Shown here in pieces: positions 44,100-55,515 of a stretch of DNA of 64,000 bases (position 1 is its first letter; every line of letters starts with the position of its first letter). Source of the stretch: Stagonosporopsis chrysanthemi. Taxonomy: Eukaryota > Ascomycota > Dothideomycetes > Pleosporales > Didymellaceae. The translations under genes were made by a program, and so were the position numbers. Location: the NCBI GenBank assembly GCA_022560025.1, contig JAFISE010000121.1:31287-95286 (forward strand). The letters are read 5' to 3'. Below the pieces are notes generated by a model. That model did not search any database, was not told the DNA's origin, and saw only the letters and a program-made list of their open reading frames with translations.

Positions 44100-44682
44100 A
44101 GTCGCAAAAGTGTAAATATGGGATTATGAAAGATTATGCGTGAGAATTGAAGCACCTGCCAGAGGTTCTAGATGCGAAAGCGACAGACTGATAGATGGAG
44201 AGACGATGTTGTGGCTGATGGTGAGTTTTGATGACGATGCATCCCCTTTATGTAGCTATCCTAGAATCATGAGGCCATCGTCAGGACTTGCATTCAGGCG
44301 CCGTGGCGTATGAGATGGTAGATCAGGCATCTCTGCGGTGGTTCCTGTATCACAATGGTGGTTGTGACAGGCTTGACAGTGCGGGCCGTCCACGTTAGGC
44401 AAGGCCCGCGTCTCAGGTCAGGTTTGGGGTTGCGCGCAGCATGAACCACGGACTGCACTCGATCCACACGTAGTCGTGACCTTCCACGAACGACACATTG
44501 AGACCGACTGCTATGATGGGTTTGTTGGAAAAGCTGCTGAGATTCGGCAGGCGTAGTCGACGCATATATGAGCGTCTACTTCAGCAACGGGGCGTTTCGT
44601 CTCGTTCCTCGTGAGCGTTGTGAAACCTACAACCCTCGCCCTACTGAACCCAAAGTCTCTCGATTGTTCGAATGGCGATTCT
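44100..44682. other. Intergenic, nothing resolved
   Basis: This is the upstream region of the small secreted protein gene and the 3' flank of the phosphatase gene. No supported gene. Confidence 0.4.
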
Positions 44683-45358
44683 CTAGGCCTGTTCTCGCCC
44701 GTGTCTCTTCCTCCAACTCCTGACACCCTCGTCTATCACATCTCTGCTGACACCTCGTGGTACGAGCTTCATGGTCACGCCCAGTACCTCGACATTCTTG
44801 TTGCGACTCTCGTCGTCGAAGAAAAGCATCTCTTCGTAGTCTATCCCACTGTCCCGGTGTATGCGCTCGAAATGCGTTGTTTTGTTACCGGGGTATATTT
44901 GCAGATGGTCGAAGTAATCGATCGCGCGGCTGGATGAGCCAGACGAACTGGGGATCTTAAGGAGTTTGAGCATCTCGCGGCCGAGCTCAGGTGCATGCGT
45001 CCGTGAGGCGGCGCCTATCAGGATGTTCTTCGCTTTGAGCTGGGTTTATCAGTACGAGAGCGATGATCGAATATGCGTATGCGCTTACCGCTACCAACAC
45101 ACCACCGACATCGTTGTAGAAACCGTATGCCTCTCCGTAACGGTCCTTGACCTTCAGCCCGCCCTCCGTCGCCTTGAGGGGCCCTGTGACGTGCGTATCC
45201 ACCCAGAACGGCCAAAGTGTGTAGTCGAGGTCGAAAACGACTATCCTCGGTAGCGGTAAGCCATCTGTAAATGTCGACGGCCACTGTACTTTCTCTGGCA
45301 GGGTTGTTGTGGTTGCAGTGTCGTCCGACTGCGTAGAAACACCGCTACGGCGGGGCAT
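44683..45358 (-). CDS. Magnesium-dependent phosphatase 1 (MDP-1), HAD superfamily
   Basis: Exons 45358-45089 and 45039-44683 give 208 aa. The HAD nucleophile motif is IVVFDLDYTLWP (D43 and D45). Motif II is in LIGAASRTHAPELGREML, and the distal acid motif in MLFFDDESRNKNVEVLGVTM. DLDYTLWP is typical of MDP-1, which acts on protein phosphotyrosine and sugar or glycation-related phosphates in vitro. The intron (GTAAGC...CAG, 49 nt, phase 0) joins GVLVA to LKAKNILIG. I chose ATG 45358 (MPRRSGVS). The frame is open upstream with a hydrophobic stretch from 45502, which I regard as leader sequence, although an anchored form cannot be excluded. Confidence 0.88.
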
Positions 45359-46954
45359 TATGGAACCGGGAAAGCACAGATGAACTGAGGTGAGGAGAAA
45401 TATGAACGCGAAAGTAACGACAAGCAGAGCAACAAGAGACCAAGTATTGGCCAGGATGTGTGATGTTGCGAAGTTACAGATAAAAAGTGTTGCGCCGACC
45501 AAAAGTGGCGTGCAGCCACGATGACATCACGCGCAGCGAGGTACCAAGTACTTTAAGTCAACGACATCTCGGAGGCAGCCATGATACCTTTACAGAGGAA
45601 GTCTGTCATGACTATCGCCGTACTCGCGTGTCGAGTCTGCTCCACTGAGGAGCGACTTTTTACGGGATCATAGCTTGCTGCAAAGACTATGCAATTCCAT
45701 TTTTGCACACGTAAGATACCCCCACCAGAACTAGTCAAGCTTCATCCACTGATGCAAGAAAGGATGTTTCACGACTTTAGATCCTAGGTAGCGATCATCA
45801 TGCTCAGTCGTGAAGTACTTGCTGTACACAAAGCCTTTGCCCGGTCGCGGCTCAGATGCATCCATTGCTTCGAGACCATCTTAGTACTGTCAGAACAAAA
45901 TTATACGTACCATCGTCGGAAAATAGCCTTCTCGAAGTCGACTTCAACTTGATCTGCTGCACCGACTCGATTACACAAGGCACACGTGCAGCACCGCCAG
46001 CTCACCGCTTCAGTCCCACATCTCGTGGCTCGACACACCTGCTCGAACGGTCGCATGCACTACAAGTATCGGCTAAGGTCGTCCACACGAACTGTTGGGC
46101 GCCCAGCAGGCCGCCGGTGCGAAATTGCAGATCTGCTCCACAGCCAGTCAGAGGATTGTGTGGGGAGATCTCTGCTTCGGGGTAGCCTCAACGCCCGGAG
46201 CCTGACCCCCGCAACGCGTGCGCCTCGCGTCTGATCCTCAACGTCACGGAGGCAGCTCACATTGCCAGCAGCGAGCCAGTACCAGCGCCGTCACTCAGAC
46301 AACGCATCGTCATTCACACCTAAGATGCCGAGGCCCGGTCTCGGCATGATGATCTTTTACGTCGAACAGGGTGCCGAGCCTGCTTGCTGCGGGTGAAGCC
46401 TTTGCCCGAGATGTACAGATTGACCGGAACCTCGTGCGCACGAGGAAGGTGTCATCCACTCACTTCAATGTGACTGAACAATCCCAGGTTGTTTGTACCC
46501 AATACCAGCGACAATCACATATCATCAATAGGTAAAAGGAATCGTATCCATACATTTGTCCCCGTTCTTGCGCATACGCGCCCAGTGCTGTAAGCCGGAG
46601 ATATCTTTGGTTCCCCTGAGTCCCCACACTGATCTGCAGGCACAACATCCTGGTATTTCCACGACAGCCAATGCAGATTACTGCTGCTTGCCGACCAGGA
46701 TGGGGTCAGTTGTTCATTCTACAAGGCCTTTCCTTAGGTTGCATCATGCGGTGTGGACCCAGGCGACAGTAGTGAAGGTCTCTGTCAACAGCCCGCCTTG
46801 GAGTCCGCCCACCTTCACTTGAGGCCATCGTGACCACGGCCCACTTATACCCGGCACCAGCTTGTCTACACTTGTATATAATGTGCTCGTAACCGTGCCG
46901 CACAGTTCTTCCCCACTGTATATCGCTTTGACACAAGTCAACTTTGAGCGCGTC
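45359..46954. other. Intergenic region upstream of the alpha-glucosidase gene
   Basis: 1.6 kb between divergent genes, without a supported ORF. It holds a perfect 8-bp inverted repeat at 46325-46347 (ATGCCGAG, 7-nt loop, CTCGGCAT) and a TATA-like element close to the GH31 gene. Confidence 0.45.
46875..46881 (+). promoter_or_regulatory. Probable TATA box of the alpha-glucosidase gene
   Basis: TATATAA stands 80 bp before the ATG at 46955. That is a plausible distance for a short-leader, strongly regulated fungal hydrolase gene. Confidence 0.5.
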
Positions 46955-49727
46955 ATGGTATTCAGGACCTTGATCGCGCTGGCAGCATGCGCGCAGTTCG
47001 CCCTTGCTGCACCTTATCCGCATGATACTACCTCTCTCGTCTTCCCTCGAGCTGCCAATGCCAGCGCCTGTCCAGGCTACAAGGCCACCAACATTGATGT
47101 CACGGACTCTGGACTAACAGCTGATCTTACCCTTGCAGGCGCTGCTTGCAATGCCTACAGTGAGGATCTCCAAGAGCTGAAGCTAGTCGTTGAGCACCAG
47201 ACTGGTACGTAATCAGTGCTCTACTATCATCGCGAACTGCAGTCGAAAGCGAATGTTCACTCACTTATGTACAGACGATCGCCTCCATGTCAAGATATAC
47301 GATGCAGGCCTCAATGTCTTTCAAGTCCAAGAAGATGTTCTCCCCCGCCCTAAGAACGAAGAGGCTGCTTCCACAGGTGCAGCGGTCCGTTTCAACATCA
47401 CTGCGGAACCTTTCGCTTTCAAGATCATCCGCACCAGCAACAATGAGGTCATCTTCGACACGACAGGCACTTCTTTGATCTTCGAGAAGCAGTACGTTCG
47501 CCTGCGCACGAACTTGCCCAAGGACCCCAATCTGTACGGTCTTGGTGAGCACAGCGATTCCTTCCGCTTCCACACCAAGTCGTATCGCCGCAGCCTCTTC
47601 AACTCTGAGTCAATCAACATCCCGAACAATGCGAACCTCTACGGCTCGCATCCTGTTTACTTTGACCATCGCGGTGACAAGGGTACGCATGGCGTCTTTC
47701 TGCTGAACTCATCGCCTATGAACATCGACATCGACCAGGATGACGCCGGAAACCAGTATCTGGAGTACAACACCATCGGTGGTGTGCTCGACTTGTACTT
47801 TCTGGCCGGTCCCGCCCCTGCTGACGTTTCGAAGCAGTACGCCGATGTCGTCGGCTACCCCGCAATGTACCCATACTGGACGCTGGGCTTCCACCAGTGC
47901 AAGTATGGCTACTGGGATGTGAACATGGTTGCTGAGGTTGTCGCCAACTATTCGGCTGCTGGAATCCCGCTCGAGGTCATGTGGACCGATATTGACTACA
48001 TGGATGCTCGTCAGGACTTCACTCTCGACCCGGAGCGCTTCCCGCTGGCCAAGATGCAGGAGCTTGTGTCGACTCTCCACTCCCGCGACCAGCGCTATGT
48101 GCTGATCCTCGATCCTGGTGTCCATGCTTTTGATGAAGTTGCAGCCTACAAGAGTGGCCACGATCTTGATATTTTTTTAAAAGCAGCCGACGGAACTGAT
48201 CTGCTCGGTGTCCAATGGCCTGGAGCTGTTGCTTGGCCTGATTGGTACCACCCCAACGCACAGAAGTGGTGGACCGAGGAGATCCTCAAATTTTTTGACG
48301 CCGAGTCCGGTGTTGACATCGACGGCATCTGGGTGGACATGAACGAAGCGTCCAACTTCTGCCAGGACACCAACTGCAAGCCCCGCGAGAAGGCCATCGC
48401 AGATGGTATCCCGCCCAAGCCCGCCAACGGCCCTCGTCCCAACACTGGACGTCCAATTCCTGGGTTTCCGGCATCTTTTCAGCCCAATTCCACGAAGCGC
48501 GACGTTGAGGCCCGCCAAGCTATGGGTCAGATGAAGGGCTTCGCAGACCGCGAATGGTTCAACCCCGCCTACGAGATCCGCAACCACATCGGCGAGCTGA
48601 CGACCCTCACGATATATACCAACACCTCCAACTACGATGGCTCGCGTCAGTACGACACGCACAACCTCTACGGGCACATGATGGCCATGATAACCCAAAA
48701 CTCCATGGTGGAGCGTCGTCCAGAGGTGCGCCCCTTCGTCCTCACCCGCTCGACCTGGGCCGGTACCGGGCGCAAGGTAGCGCACTGGTTCGGCGACAAC
48801 GCCTCGGACTGGGAGCACTACCGGACGTCGATCCGACAGATGCTGTCCTTTGTGTCTATGCACCAGATGCCGTTTGTGGGCTCTGACGTGTGCGGCTTCA
48901 ACGGCAACACGAACGAGAACCTTTGCGCGCGCTGGGCGCTGCTCGGGGCCTTCCAGCCCTTCTACCGCAACCACGCCGAAATCAGCACCATCCAGCAGGA
49001 ATTCTACCAGTGGCCGGCCGTCGCCGCCGCGGCGAAAAAGGCAATCGACACCCGCTACAAACTCCTCGATTACATCTACACCGCCCTCTACTACCAAACC
49101 ACCACGGGCGCACCAATGATCAACCCGCTGTTCTTCCTCTACCCCAGCGACGCCGCCACCTTCGCCATCCAGGAACAGTGGTTCTACGGCCCCTCGCTGC
49201 TCGTCTCCCCCGTGACAACCGACTACTCGGACACAGTCACATACTATCTCCCCGCCGACACGTTCTACGACTTCTGGACGCTGCGCAAAGTCCAGGGCGC
49301 CGGCTCAAACGTCACAGAATCCAACTTGACGACGAGCGACATCCCAGTGCACATCCGCGGCGGCGCCATCATCCCGCTGCGCAGCCAATCTGCCAACACC
49401 ACCAAAGCCCTAAGGGGCGAGGACTTCTACATCCTCGTTGCGCCGGGCTCGGATGGTGCGGCGGAGGGGCGGCTGTATCTCGATGAGGGGGAACGGGTGG
49501 TGCAGCCCGATGTTAGTGAGATTGCGTTTGCATTCAAGGACGGCAGGTTTAGTGCGAGTGGGTCGTTTGGGTACTTGGGCGCGGAGGGCGAGAGCGTGAC
49601 GGTGGGGAGGGTGGTGGTGTTGGGGCAGGAGGGGGCGGGGCAGACGGGGACGTTTGATAAGGACAAGGGGACGGTGGAGGTGCAAGGGCCGTGGAAGTTG
49701 GATGGGGGGTTTGAGTTTCAGCTGTGA
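46955..49727 (+). CDS. Secreted GH31 alpha-glucosidase
   Basis: Exons 46955-47204 and 47275-49727 give 900 aa. The signal peptide is MVFRTLIALAACAQFALA. The GH31 core is unmistakable: LYGLGEHSD, YPYWTLGFHQCKYGYWDVN, MWTDIDYMD, the nucleophile loop GIWVDMNEASNF (D438) and the acid/base loop HWFGDNASDWEHY (D591), then FVGSDVCGFNGNTNENLCAR and FQPFYRNH. The enzyme removes terminal alpha-glucose from maltose, isomaltose and starch-derived oligomers outside the cell. The 70-nt intron (GTACGT...CAG, phase 1) joins VEHQT to DDRLHVKIYD and is longer than most here. A TATA-like box precedes it. Two T-rich codon runs are noted elsewhere and look incidental. Confidence 0.95.
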
Positions 49728-50391
49728 GTGAGGGCGTTAGGGGAGAGATGTCGCGAGGGGAAGGATTGGGAGCTGGGCATTTTTGCAATGTGCATACATA
49801 TATAGCTGCATACATAGCACGGCGTTCGTTTTGGGCCGGCTGGTAGTTTATTCATTCATTCATCCATTCACTCATCCATTCATCCATTCACTCATCCATT
49901 CACTCATCCATTCATCCATTCACTCATCCATTCACTCATCCATTCACTCATCCATCCATCCATTGCTACAGTGTTCCCTCCACGTTTCCTCCAACATCGC
50001 CATCCTCCTTCTTCCCACTCTCAACCCCCATCGCACTTCCAATCCATCGCACACCCATCCGCCCATCACAATAACACCCGCAGTCACACCCGCGCCGTGC
50101 GACTCAAACAGCAGCAGATGTCACGCGCGGGCGGGGTGCGGTCAGATGAGCATGTGCGTGTGGCGAGGAGGTGGCGGCAGCAGCTCTGTTGGGTGGGGGT
50201 GCTGTGTGTAAGGGGGGGGGGTTGCTTTAAGGTGTGCACAAGCACGAGACGACGAGGACGTCAGGTCCCTCGTCGCCCATGCATCTCCGCAGTCAGTACT
50301 TCAGGGACTGACAACCCCGCCTCCCAGTGCCAGAACTACCACGCGTCTCCTCTCTCTCTCTATCTAGCCCTCAAACTCTACCCCCCGCCCC
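49728..50391. other. Intergenic with minisatellite
   Basis: This lies between the stops of the convergent GH31 and NCS6 genes. It contains a tetranucleotide-based tandem repeat (separate entry), an 11-nt G run near 50211 and a CT-rich patch near 50350. Confidence 0.5.
49848..49965. repeat. Tandem repeat of CATT/CACT/CATC tetranucleotides
   Basis: About 118 bp of 4-bp units arranged in a partial 12-bp higher-order pattern (CATTCACTCATC). It sits in the convergent 3' region, with no coding role apparent. Confidence 0.9.
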
Positions 50392-51835
50392 TCACCCCCC
50401 CATCCCCAACCCCACAGCCTCCAGCTCGTCCCGCACGCTGTTCAGACTCACGTCCTGCACGTCGGGGCCGAGCTCGATGTTGCGCTTGGGGCGGTTCTTG
50501 TTCAGGCCCTCGAGCAGCACGCAGGCCTTGCACACGGCTTGGCTGGAGAGGTATCCGCAGCGCTCGCACTGGCCCATGACCTGTTTGGGCGGGGGTTTCT
50601 TCTTGGGGGCGGCGGAGCGGAGGGCACGGGGGAGTTTCTTGCCTTTTACCGTGGTGGTGGAGGCGGAGGAGGAGGAGGAGGAGGTGGTGGTGGTGGATGG
50701 GGGAGGAGGAGGGGGAGGAGTGGGGTTGATGGCTGCAGGGGCCAGGGTGATTTCCGTCTCGAGGGCGTGGTCGGCGGCGCGCTCGTCGGATGCGAGTTGC
50801 CGCTCGACGCTCGCCATGCTCTTGCCCACGGCGCTGCCGCAGCCGCCGTCCTCCTCTTCCGCGACGCCGAGCGACGCGTTGGCGCTGCTGCTGCCGCATG
50901 CGCCGCCGCAGCCCTCGTCGCTGCCCGGCACCAGCCGCGCCATGTCCTCGCCCGAGCGGACGACGTCCAGGATGGCGCTGGGCCGCACGCGCTCGAGGTT
51001 CTTGATCAGGGCGCGGGCGCTGCCGCGGAAGGCTTCGGGCGAGTAGATGCATTCGGTGCTGAAGTAGTCGAGCTGCTTGTGGTGGGCGTAGAGGACGATT
51101 TCCTTCTCGTAGGCGTATTTGAGGGGCTTGGAGCGCTTGATGTGCGTGTTGTCTGCCACAGGGCCGGCGGACGGGGTGAGCGAGGGGGTCGAGGTCACGA
51201 TGGAGGTTGTGCGCGACAGGCGGGGGAGGTCGCCGCGGAGCACTGGTGAGGTTAGTAAGCTGTCGAGAGAAGAGGGGGGAACAGGACAGCTCACAGTTCA
51301 TGAGGACCGTCTCAGCGACATCATCCGCATTGTGGCCGGTGACGACGTGCTGGACGCCCAGTCGCGATGCGCCCCGGTCCAGGGCCTGGCGGCGGAACAC
51401 GCCGCAGTAGGTGCAGTTCCCCTTCTTGCCCACCTGCTCGACGACCTGGTCCATGGTCCAGCCGTACAGCTCTGCGTACCCCAGGATAGTCAGGGGCATG
51501 TCGTACTGCTGCGCGTTCCGCTTGACCGTCTCCAGGCTGTCGTCTCGATAGCCCTTGATGCCCTCGTCGATGGACAGCAGCACGAGGTCGAGCCCGTAGT
51601 CGTAGCGCTCGTTCAGCGTCTTGAGCACAGAGGCCAGCACCGTCGAGTCCTTGCCGCCCGAGGCCCCGATCGCGATGCGCTCGCCGCGCTGGAAGAGGTT
51701 CGTGGAGACGATAGTGTGGTGGATTTCCGTCTCGAAGACGTTGATGAAGCACGGCTTGCAGAGCTTCGAGTGGTCCTTTGGGCGCAGAATCAGCGCGCGG
51801 TTGGTCCTGCACACGGCGCATATCGAGGGCGGCAT
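50392..51835 (-). CDS. NCS6: Cytoplasmic tRNA 2-thiolation protein 1 (NCS6/CTU1)
   Basis: Exons 51835-51295 and 51242-50392 give 463 aa. The N-terminus has paired cysteines (CAVC, CKPC). The ATP-binding PP-loop is ASGGKDST (~58-65). NCTYCG (~140) and [18 protein letters not shown] follow. The intron (GTGAGC...CAG, 52 nt) joins this to [11 protein letters not shown]. Then come [36 protein letters not shown] and the C-terminal zinc ribbon [18 protein letters not shown] with [12 protein letters not shown]. Ncs6 with Ncs2 and Urm1 makes the 2-thio group of wobble-modified tRNA Lys, Glu and Gln. Between the ATPase part and the zinc ribbon lies a low-complexity insert of roughly 110 residues with poly-Ser, poly-Pro and Thr runs. 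The insert is unusual for the family; the identification is firm. ATG 51835 was preferred over the in-frame ATG at 51892. Confidence 0.95.
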
Positions 51836-52564
51836 CCTGGGCGAGTTGCGCGTCGCGGCGCGTTGACGACTTGTGACGAGGGGCGTTGTCAAGTTTGGCG
51901 GGGCGAATCTCGAAATTCGGCGCCCGAGTCATTTGTTGACATGTGGTATGCGCCTGGTATGCGCAGCCGAGTCATTTGCTTATGGGCGCCATTGCCTGGG
52001 GGCTCACTGGGTGGAAAGCAAATTGCATTCCTGCTGCCTTGGACACATCTGCAATGTTACCATATCAGGCAACTACAGTGCGTTGAGGAGCATGGTGATT
52101 GTGGCATGTACAGTGTATGTTGTCTCGAACTCCCTACTTACAGGCAGTGTTGAGGACGGCAAACGTGCCCTCCACCTCGGGTGATTGGATTAATGCTCTC
52201 TTCTTCACCTCGTGTAACATTAGAACCATAGAGACATTTATACATGCGAGCCCTCGTGTGTGTGCAAGCGCTTCTCCAGGCATGCAGGAATATTGGCAGC
52301 TGTGGCGCCATCATGGCACATTCGCTTCTGTGGGGTGTGTATTAGGTATAGTCAAACCAGTAGAACCAGAATTACCACGCATTTACGTCTGTAAGAACTG
52401 TCGGTTAGAAACAGGTCGGGCAGTCTTGGGAAACATAGTTTACACTGACCAACAAGACCAGTGTATTTGTAGCCTCGAGGCGCATATGCTTCACGCTCTC
52501 GCGAGCTCCCACCACCATCTAACATCGCTTTCTATGTCTATGCTAAGTCTCTACTTCGTCACAC
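51836..52564. other. Intergenic, nothing resolved
   Basis: This is the upstream region of NCS6 and the 3' flank of the dehydratase gene. No supported gene. Confidence 0.4.
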
Positions 52565-53578
52565 TCACGCCGACTGTTTCAGCTGCTCTTCCCAATCGTG
52601 CAGCATCTTCGCAGTGATATTCTTACCACCACAAACTACAATCACCACCTTGCTCGTCTCGGTCAGCTCAGGCATGACTTTCTTCAACCTCCCTCCGTAA
52701 CACAGCGCCAGAGATACTCCGCAAGAAGCCTCCACCATAATCCTCTCATCATCCGCAAACCTCACACACCCCTCCATCGCCTCCTCATCCTTCAACACAA
52801 CGCTCTTGACCGCCTCGCTCTTCGCATACTCATACGCCCTCTCCGCCACAGTCCGCGCCCCCAGCGTCGTCGCAATACTCGTAATCGCAGGCAGCGTGCT
52901 CAACCTGCCCTCCCTAAGCGACAAATTCAACGAATCCGCCCCCTCCGTCTCCACAGCCAGCACCCGCATCGCCTCCGCCCTGTCCCCCGCCTGCTCCCTC
53001 CCCAGCATCAACCCGCTAAACAAGCCCCCTCCGCCCACACTGCACACGACCACATCCGGGGCGCCGCCCAAGTCCTCCAGCACCTCCGGCACCATCGTCG
53101 CATTCCCCTCCCAAATCGCCCGCGCATCAAACGGCGGCACATACACAGGGATCTCGCCCCTGGCCGCCGCCTCCGGAATCACCGTCTGCTGCAGATACGC
53201 GTCAGCCTCGTACCAGCTCGTGCCCTGCTGCAGCACCTGCGTGGCGCCCGCGTCGCGGATTTTCCCCATCATGAACGCGCTCGTGCTGAGCGGGACGACG
53301 ATTGTCGCGGCCGCGCCCAGCGAGACGGCGGCGCACACGCAGGCTAGCCCCGCGTTGCCGCCCGACGACGAGTAGAAGTGCAGGTTCGATCTGTCGGAGG
53401 CTGAGGGCAGGGAGGCCAGGGACGAGAGCAGCAGGTTCCCGATTCCTCGCGATTTGAAGGAGCCTGACGGTTGGAGGTTTTCTAGCTTGAGATAGATTTG
53501 GCAGCCGGCCGAGTGGGAGAGGGTTGGGGAGTGGATCAGAGGGGTGCGGCGCCAGGGTTGGGGAAGGCTGGGAGCCAT
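52565..53578 (-). CDS. PLP-dependent L-serine/L-threonine dehydratase
   Basis: A single exon of 337 aa. The PLP lysine is K42 in SGSFKSRGIG. The substrate loop is SSSGGNAGLA (~70-78), and the phosphate-binding glycine loop is CSVGGGGLFSG (~182). This is the fold-type II pattern of catabolic serine dehydratases (yeast CHA1, mammalian SDS), which deaminate serine or threonine to pyruvate or 2-oxobutyrate. The length fits the short catabolic class without an ACT regulatory domain. The C-terminal CGGKNIT motif also matches. Biosynthetic threonine deaminase is excluded by the missing regulatory half and apparent lack of a presequence. A cytosolic amino-acid-use role is likely. Confidence 0.9.
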   Translation of the reverse strand: MAPSLPQPWRRTPLIHSPTLSHSAGCQIYLKLENLQPSGSFKSRGIGNLLLSSLASLPSASDRSNLHFYSSSGGNAGLACVCAAVSLGAAATIVVPLSTSAFMMGKIRDAGATQVLQQGTSWYEADAYLQQTVIPEAAARGEIPVYVPPFDARAIWEGNATMVPEVLEDLGGAPDVVVCSVGGGGLFSGLMLGREQAGDRAEAMRVLAVETEGADSLNLSLREGRLSTLPAITSIATTLGARTVAERAYEYAKSEAVKSVVLKDEEAMEGCVRFADDERIMVEASCGVSLALCYGGRLKKVMPELTETSKVVIVVCGGKNITAKMLHDWEEQLKQSA

Positions 53579-54015
53579 TGTTGTGGTGGTGGGGTGGAGG
53601 TTCGAGTTTCTTGGGTGCCTGGAAGGTGTGGTTGCTTTGCTTGTGGACAGATAGTCATAGTTGGCGATTTTATTGTAGTGTACTTGTAGGGCGTGGTAGG
53701 GTCGCTAGCGTGGTGGAGAAGTGGGTCTTGTGGCTTTGTCGCCTCCGCGGGACTCACATTGTCTATCTCGACGACCCATCAATAAGTCCTTTGAAACAAT
53801 CTCGTGGGTGGTAGTTCTGATGTAAGTATAAATCTAATAACCCAACAGATTCGACTCGGCCACGATCGCGCCACTTCTGCCAGAAGAGGGAAATGCCGCA
53901 ATGCACTGTTTCTGCTTATTTCTCCCAAACTTGAACCCCAGCTTCAACACTACATCGCCGTAGAAGAGCTATTAGTCTTCGTAAAGGTATTGTACCCAAC
54001 CACAACGCAAACCCC
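53579..54015. other. Intergenic, nothing resolved
   Basis: A short gap between two minus-strand genes, with no motif recognised. Confidence 0.4.
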
Positions 54016-55515
54016 TCACGACGGCTGTCCAATATTCGTCCAATCCTCATTATCCCACTGCCTATCATCATCCACCGGCGTAACCAGCAGCTGCCTCAAA
54101 ACCTCCCCCCTCAGATCCTTAACCACCAGCTCCAAATTCCCGTTCCCCATCACAGCCACAGAAGTCGGCATAAACTCCGTCGGGTAATAAAGCTCGTTGC
54201 CAACTTCATCGCGATTGCACCACAGATAATACCACCACCCCCAGTCCGTCCCGTTGTGGGCCATGTAGTGTATGCAATTATCCGTCCCGCGGGAGACGAT
54301 GTGCGCGTAGGGTTTGCCCTCCCCAGCAGCGAGGCCCTTGACGATGCTCTGGGTATTGGCGAACTCGCCGCCCTCGTGGCTGGCCGACACAACCAGCCAG
54401 TCGCTCCACGCGCCGGCCTGGAACATCTTGTGGCGCGACGATCCGCTGGTGACGAAGACATCAACCACGCCGTCGTGGCCGTTGCGCCACGATGCGGCGA
54501 GCGGCGAGCCGGGCTCCCTGTCTGGCTCGGCCGTCCACCAGCCATCGAAGGGGTCGCCGAGATCGTCCCAGTCCTGCGCCCAGCCGCCGTCTTCGTTCCA
54601 GGACTTGTGGATGATGGAATCTCCGTTCTTGGCGAACACATCGATGCGGGACTCGCCCCAGGAGGTGGCTGAGACTTCGCCGTTGATGTCGGCGCCGAGC
54701 TCGGTCCATTCGCTCCACGAGGAGCCGTCGTAGGAGACGAGCCAGAGATGGCCTTCGCTGTCGACGTTGAGGATGTCGAGTCTGTCTTGTGCTCGTGAGA
54801 TCACGGCGGGCCGGCGGAGGAATTGCGCTTCGAATTCGAGGTCCTGCCAGTCTTCCCACTGCCCGTCGTGGTAGTGCATGTACACGATGCGGCCAGTGAT
54901 GGCGTCGACAGAGACGGCTGTTTGCTTTTCGTTCCTACGTTCGAAGTCGCCCGTGCCGACGCATACTGGCGCGAAGAGAAAATGACGGTCGGGGTAGAGT
55001 TCCCATGTCTCTCCTGAGCCCGACTCGCTCCTCCACAGTCTTCCCTTGTCGCGCAGATCCCAGACTAGGAGTTGAGGTGCTTCGGCCGCGGCGCTGATGT
55101 CTCTAGGAACATTGCCCTGAGCTGTGAGAAGAGGCGCAGTGGGCTCTGCGGGGGCTGGCGTGGGGGACGGGTAGGGCCTGGAAGTGCTGGTCGGATCCGT
55201 TGGATATGAGTCCCAACTCGAGGATGTGGATGAGTTCTGATTCAGAGCGGCCAGCAATTGGTCGCGCTGGCGTTCAACGTCTCTGTGAGCTATGTCAGTA
55301 TTTCAGTATGGGAAGGGTGTCAGTCGAACAGACTTCAGCTGTGATTGTTTCACGCCATATACCGCGCCGAATATGATGCCAAAAAGTACCAATACAATCA
55401 TGATTAGAGTTGGCACCCATACTCTTTTCCTCCACCACCAGCTCCATTTCGGGGGCTTTGGTTGCGCGTCGCTGATGGAGTAATCCGGGGGAGCTTCGTC
55501 AGGGTACTGTGCCAT
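54016..55515 (-). CDS. Single-pass membrane protein with extracytoplasmic PLL-type lectin propeller
   Basis: Exons 55515-55334 and 55282-54016 give 482 aa. Residues 1-35 are polar and Pro-rich (DEAPPDYS). A basic/aromatic patch (WWWRKR) comes before one membrane span (VPTLIMIVLVLFGIIFGAVY), which predicts a type II orientation. A Ser/Thr/Pro stalk follows. The large C-terminal domain consists of repeats with W-x-D/E-W turns (DGQWEDWQDLEF, YDGSSWSEWTELG, GGWAQDWDDLGDPF, GAWSDWLVVS). This is the pattern of PLL/fucose-lectin-like beta-propellers that bind sugars. The intron (51 nt) uses an uncommon GTCTGT donor but restores frame exactly (QSQLK to DVERQRDQ). Function is unproven: cell-surface glycan binding is inference. 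Confidence 0.85.

Noticed and set aside
48171..48182. In-phase T-TTT-TTA run in the GH31 gene resembling a -1 ribosomal slippery site
   Set aside because: A -1 shift meets a stop within about six codons, no downstream pseudoknot is evident, and the frame is fully explained as ordinary coding sequence.
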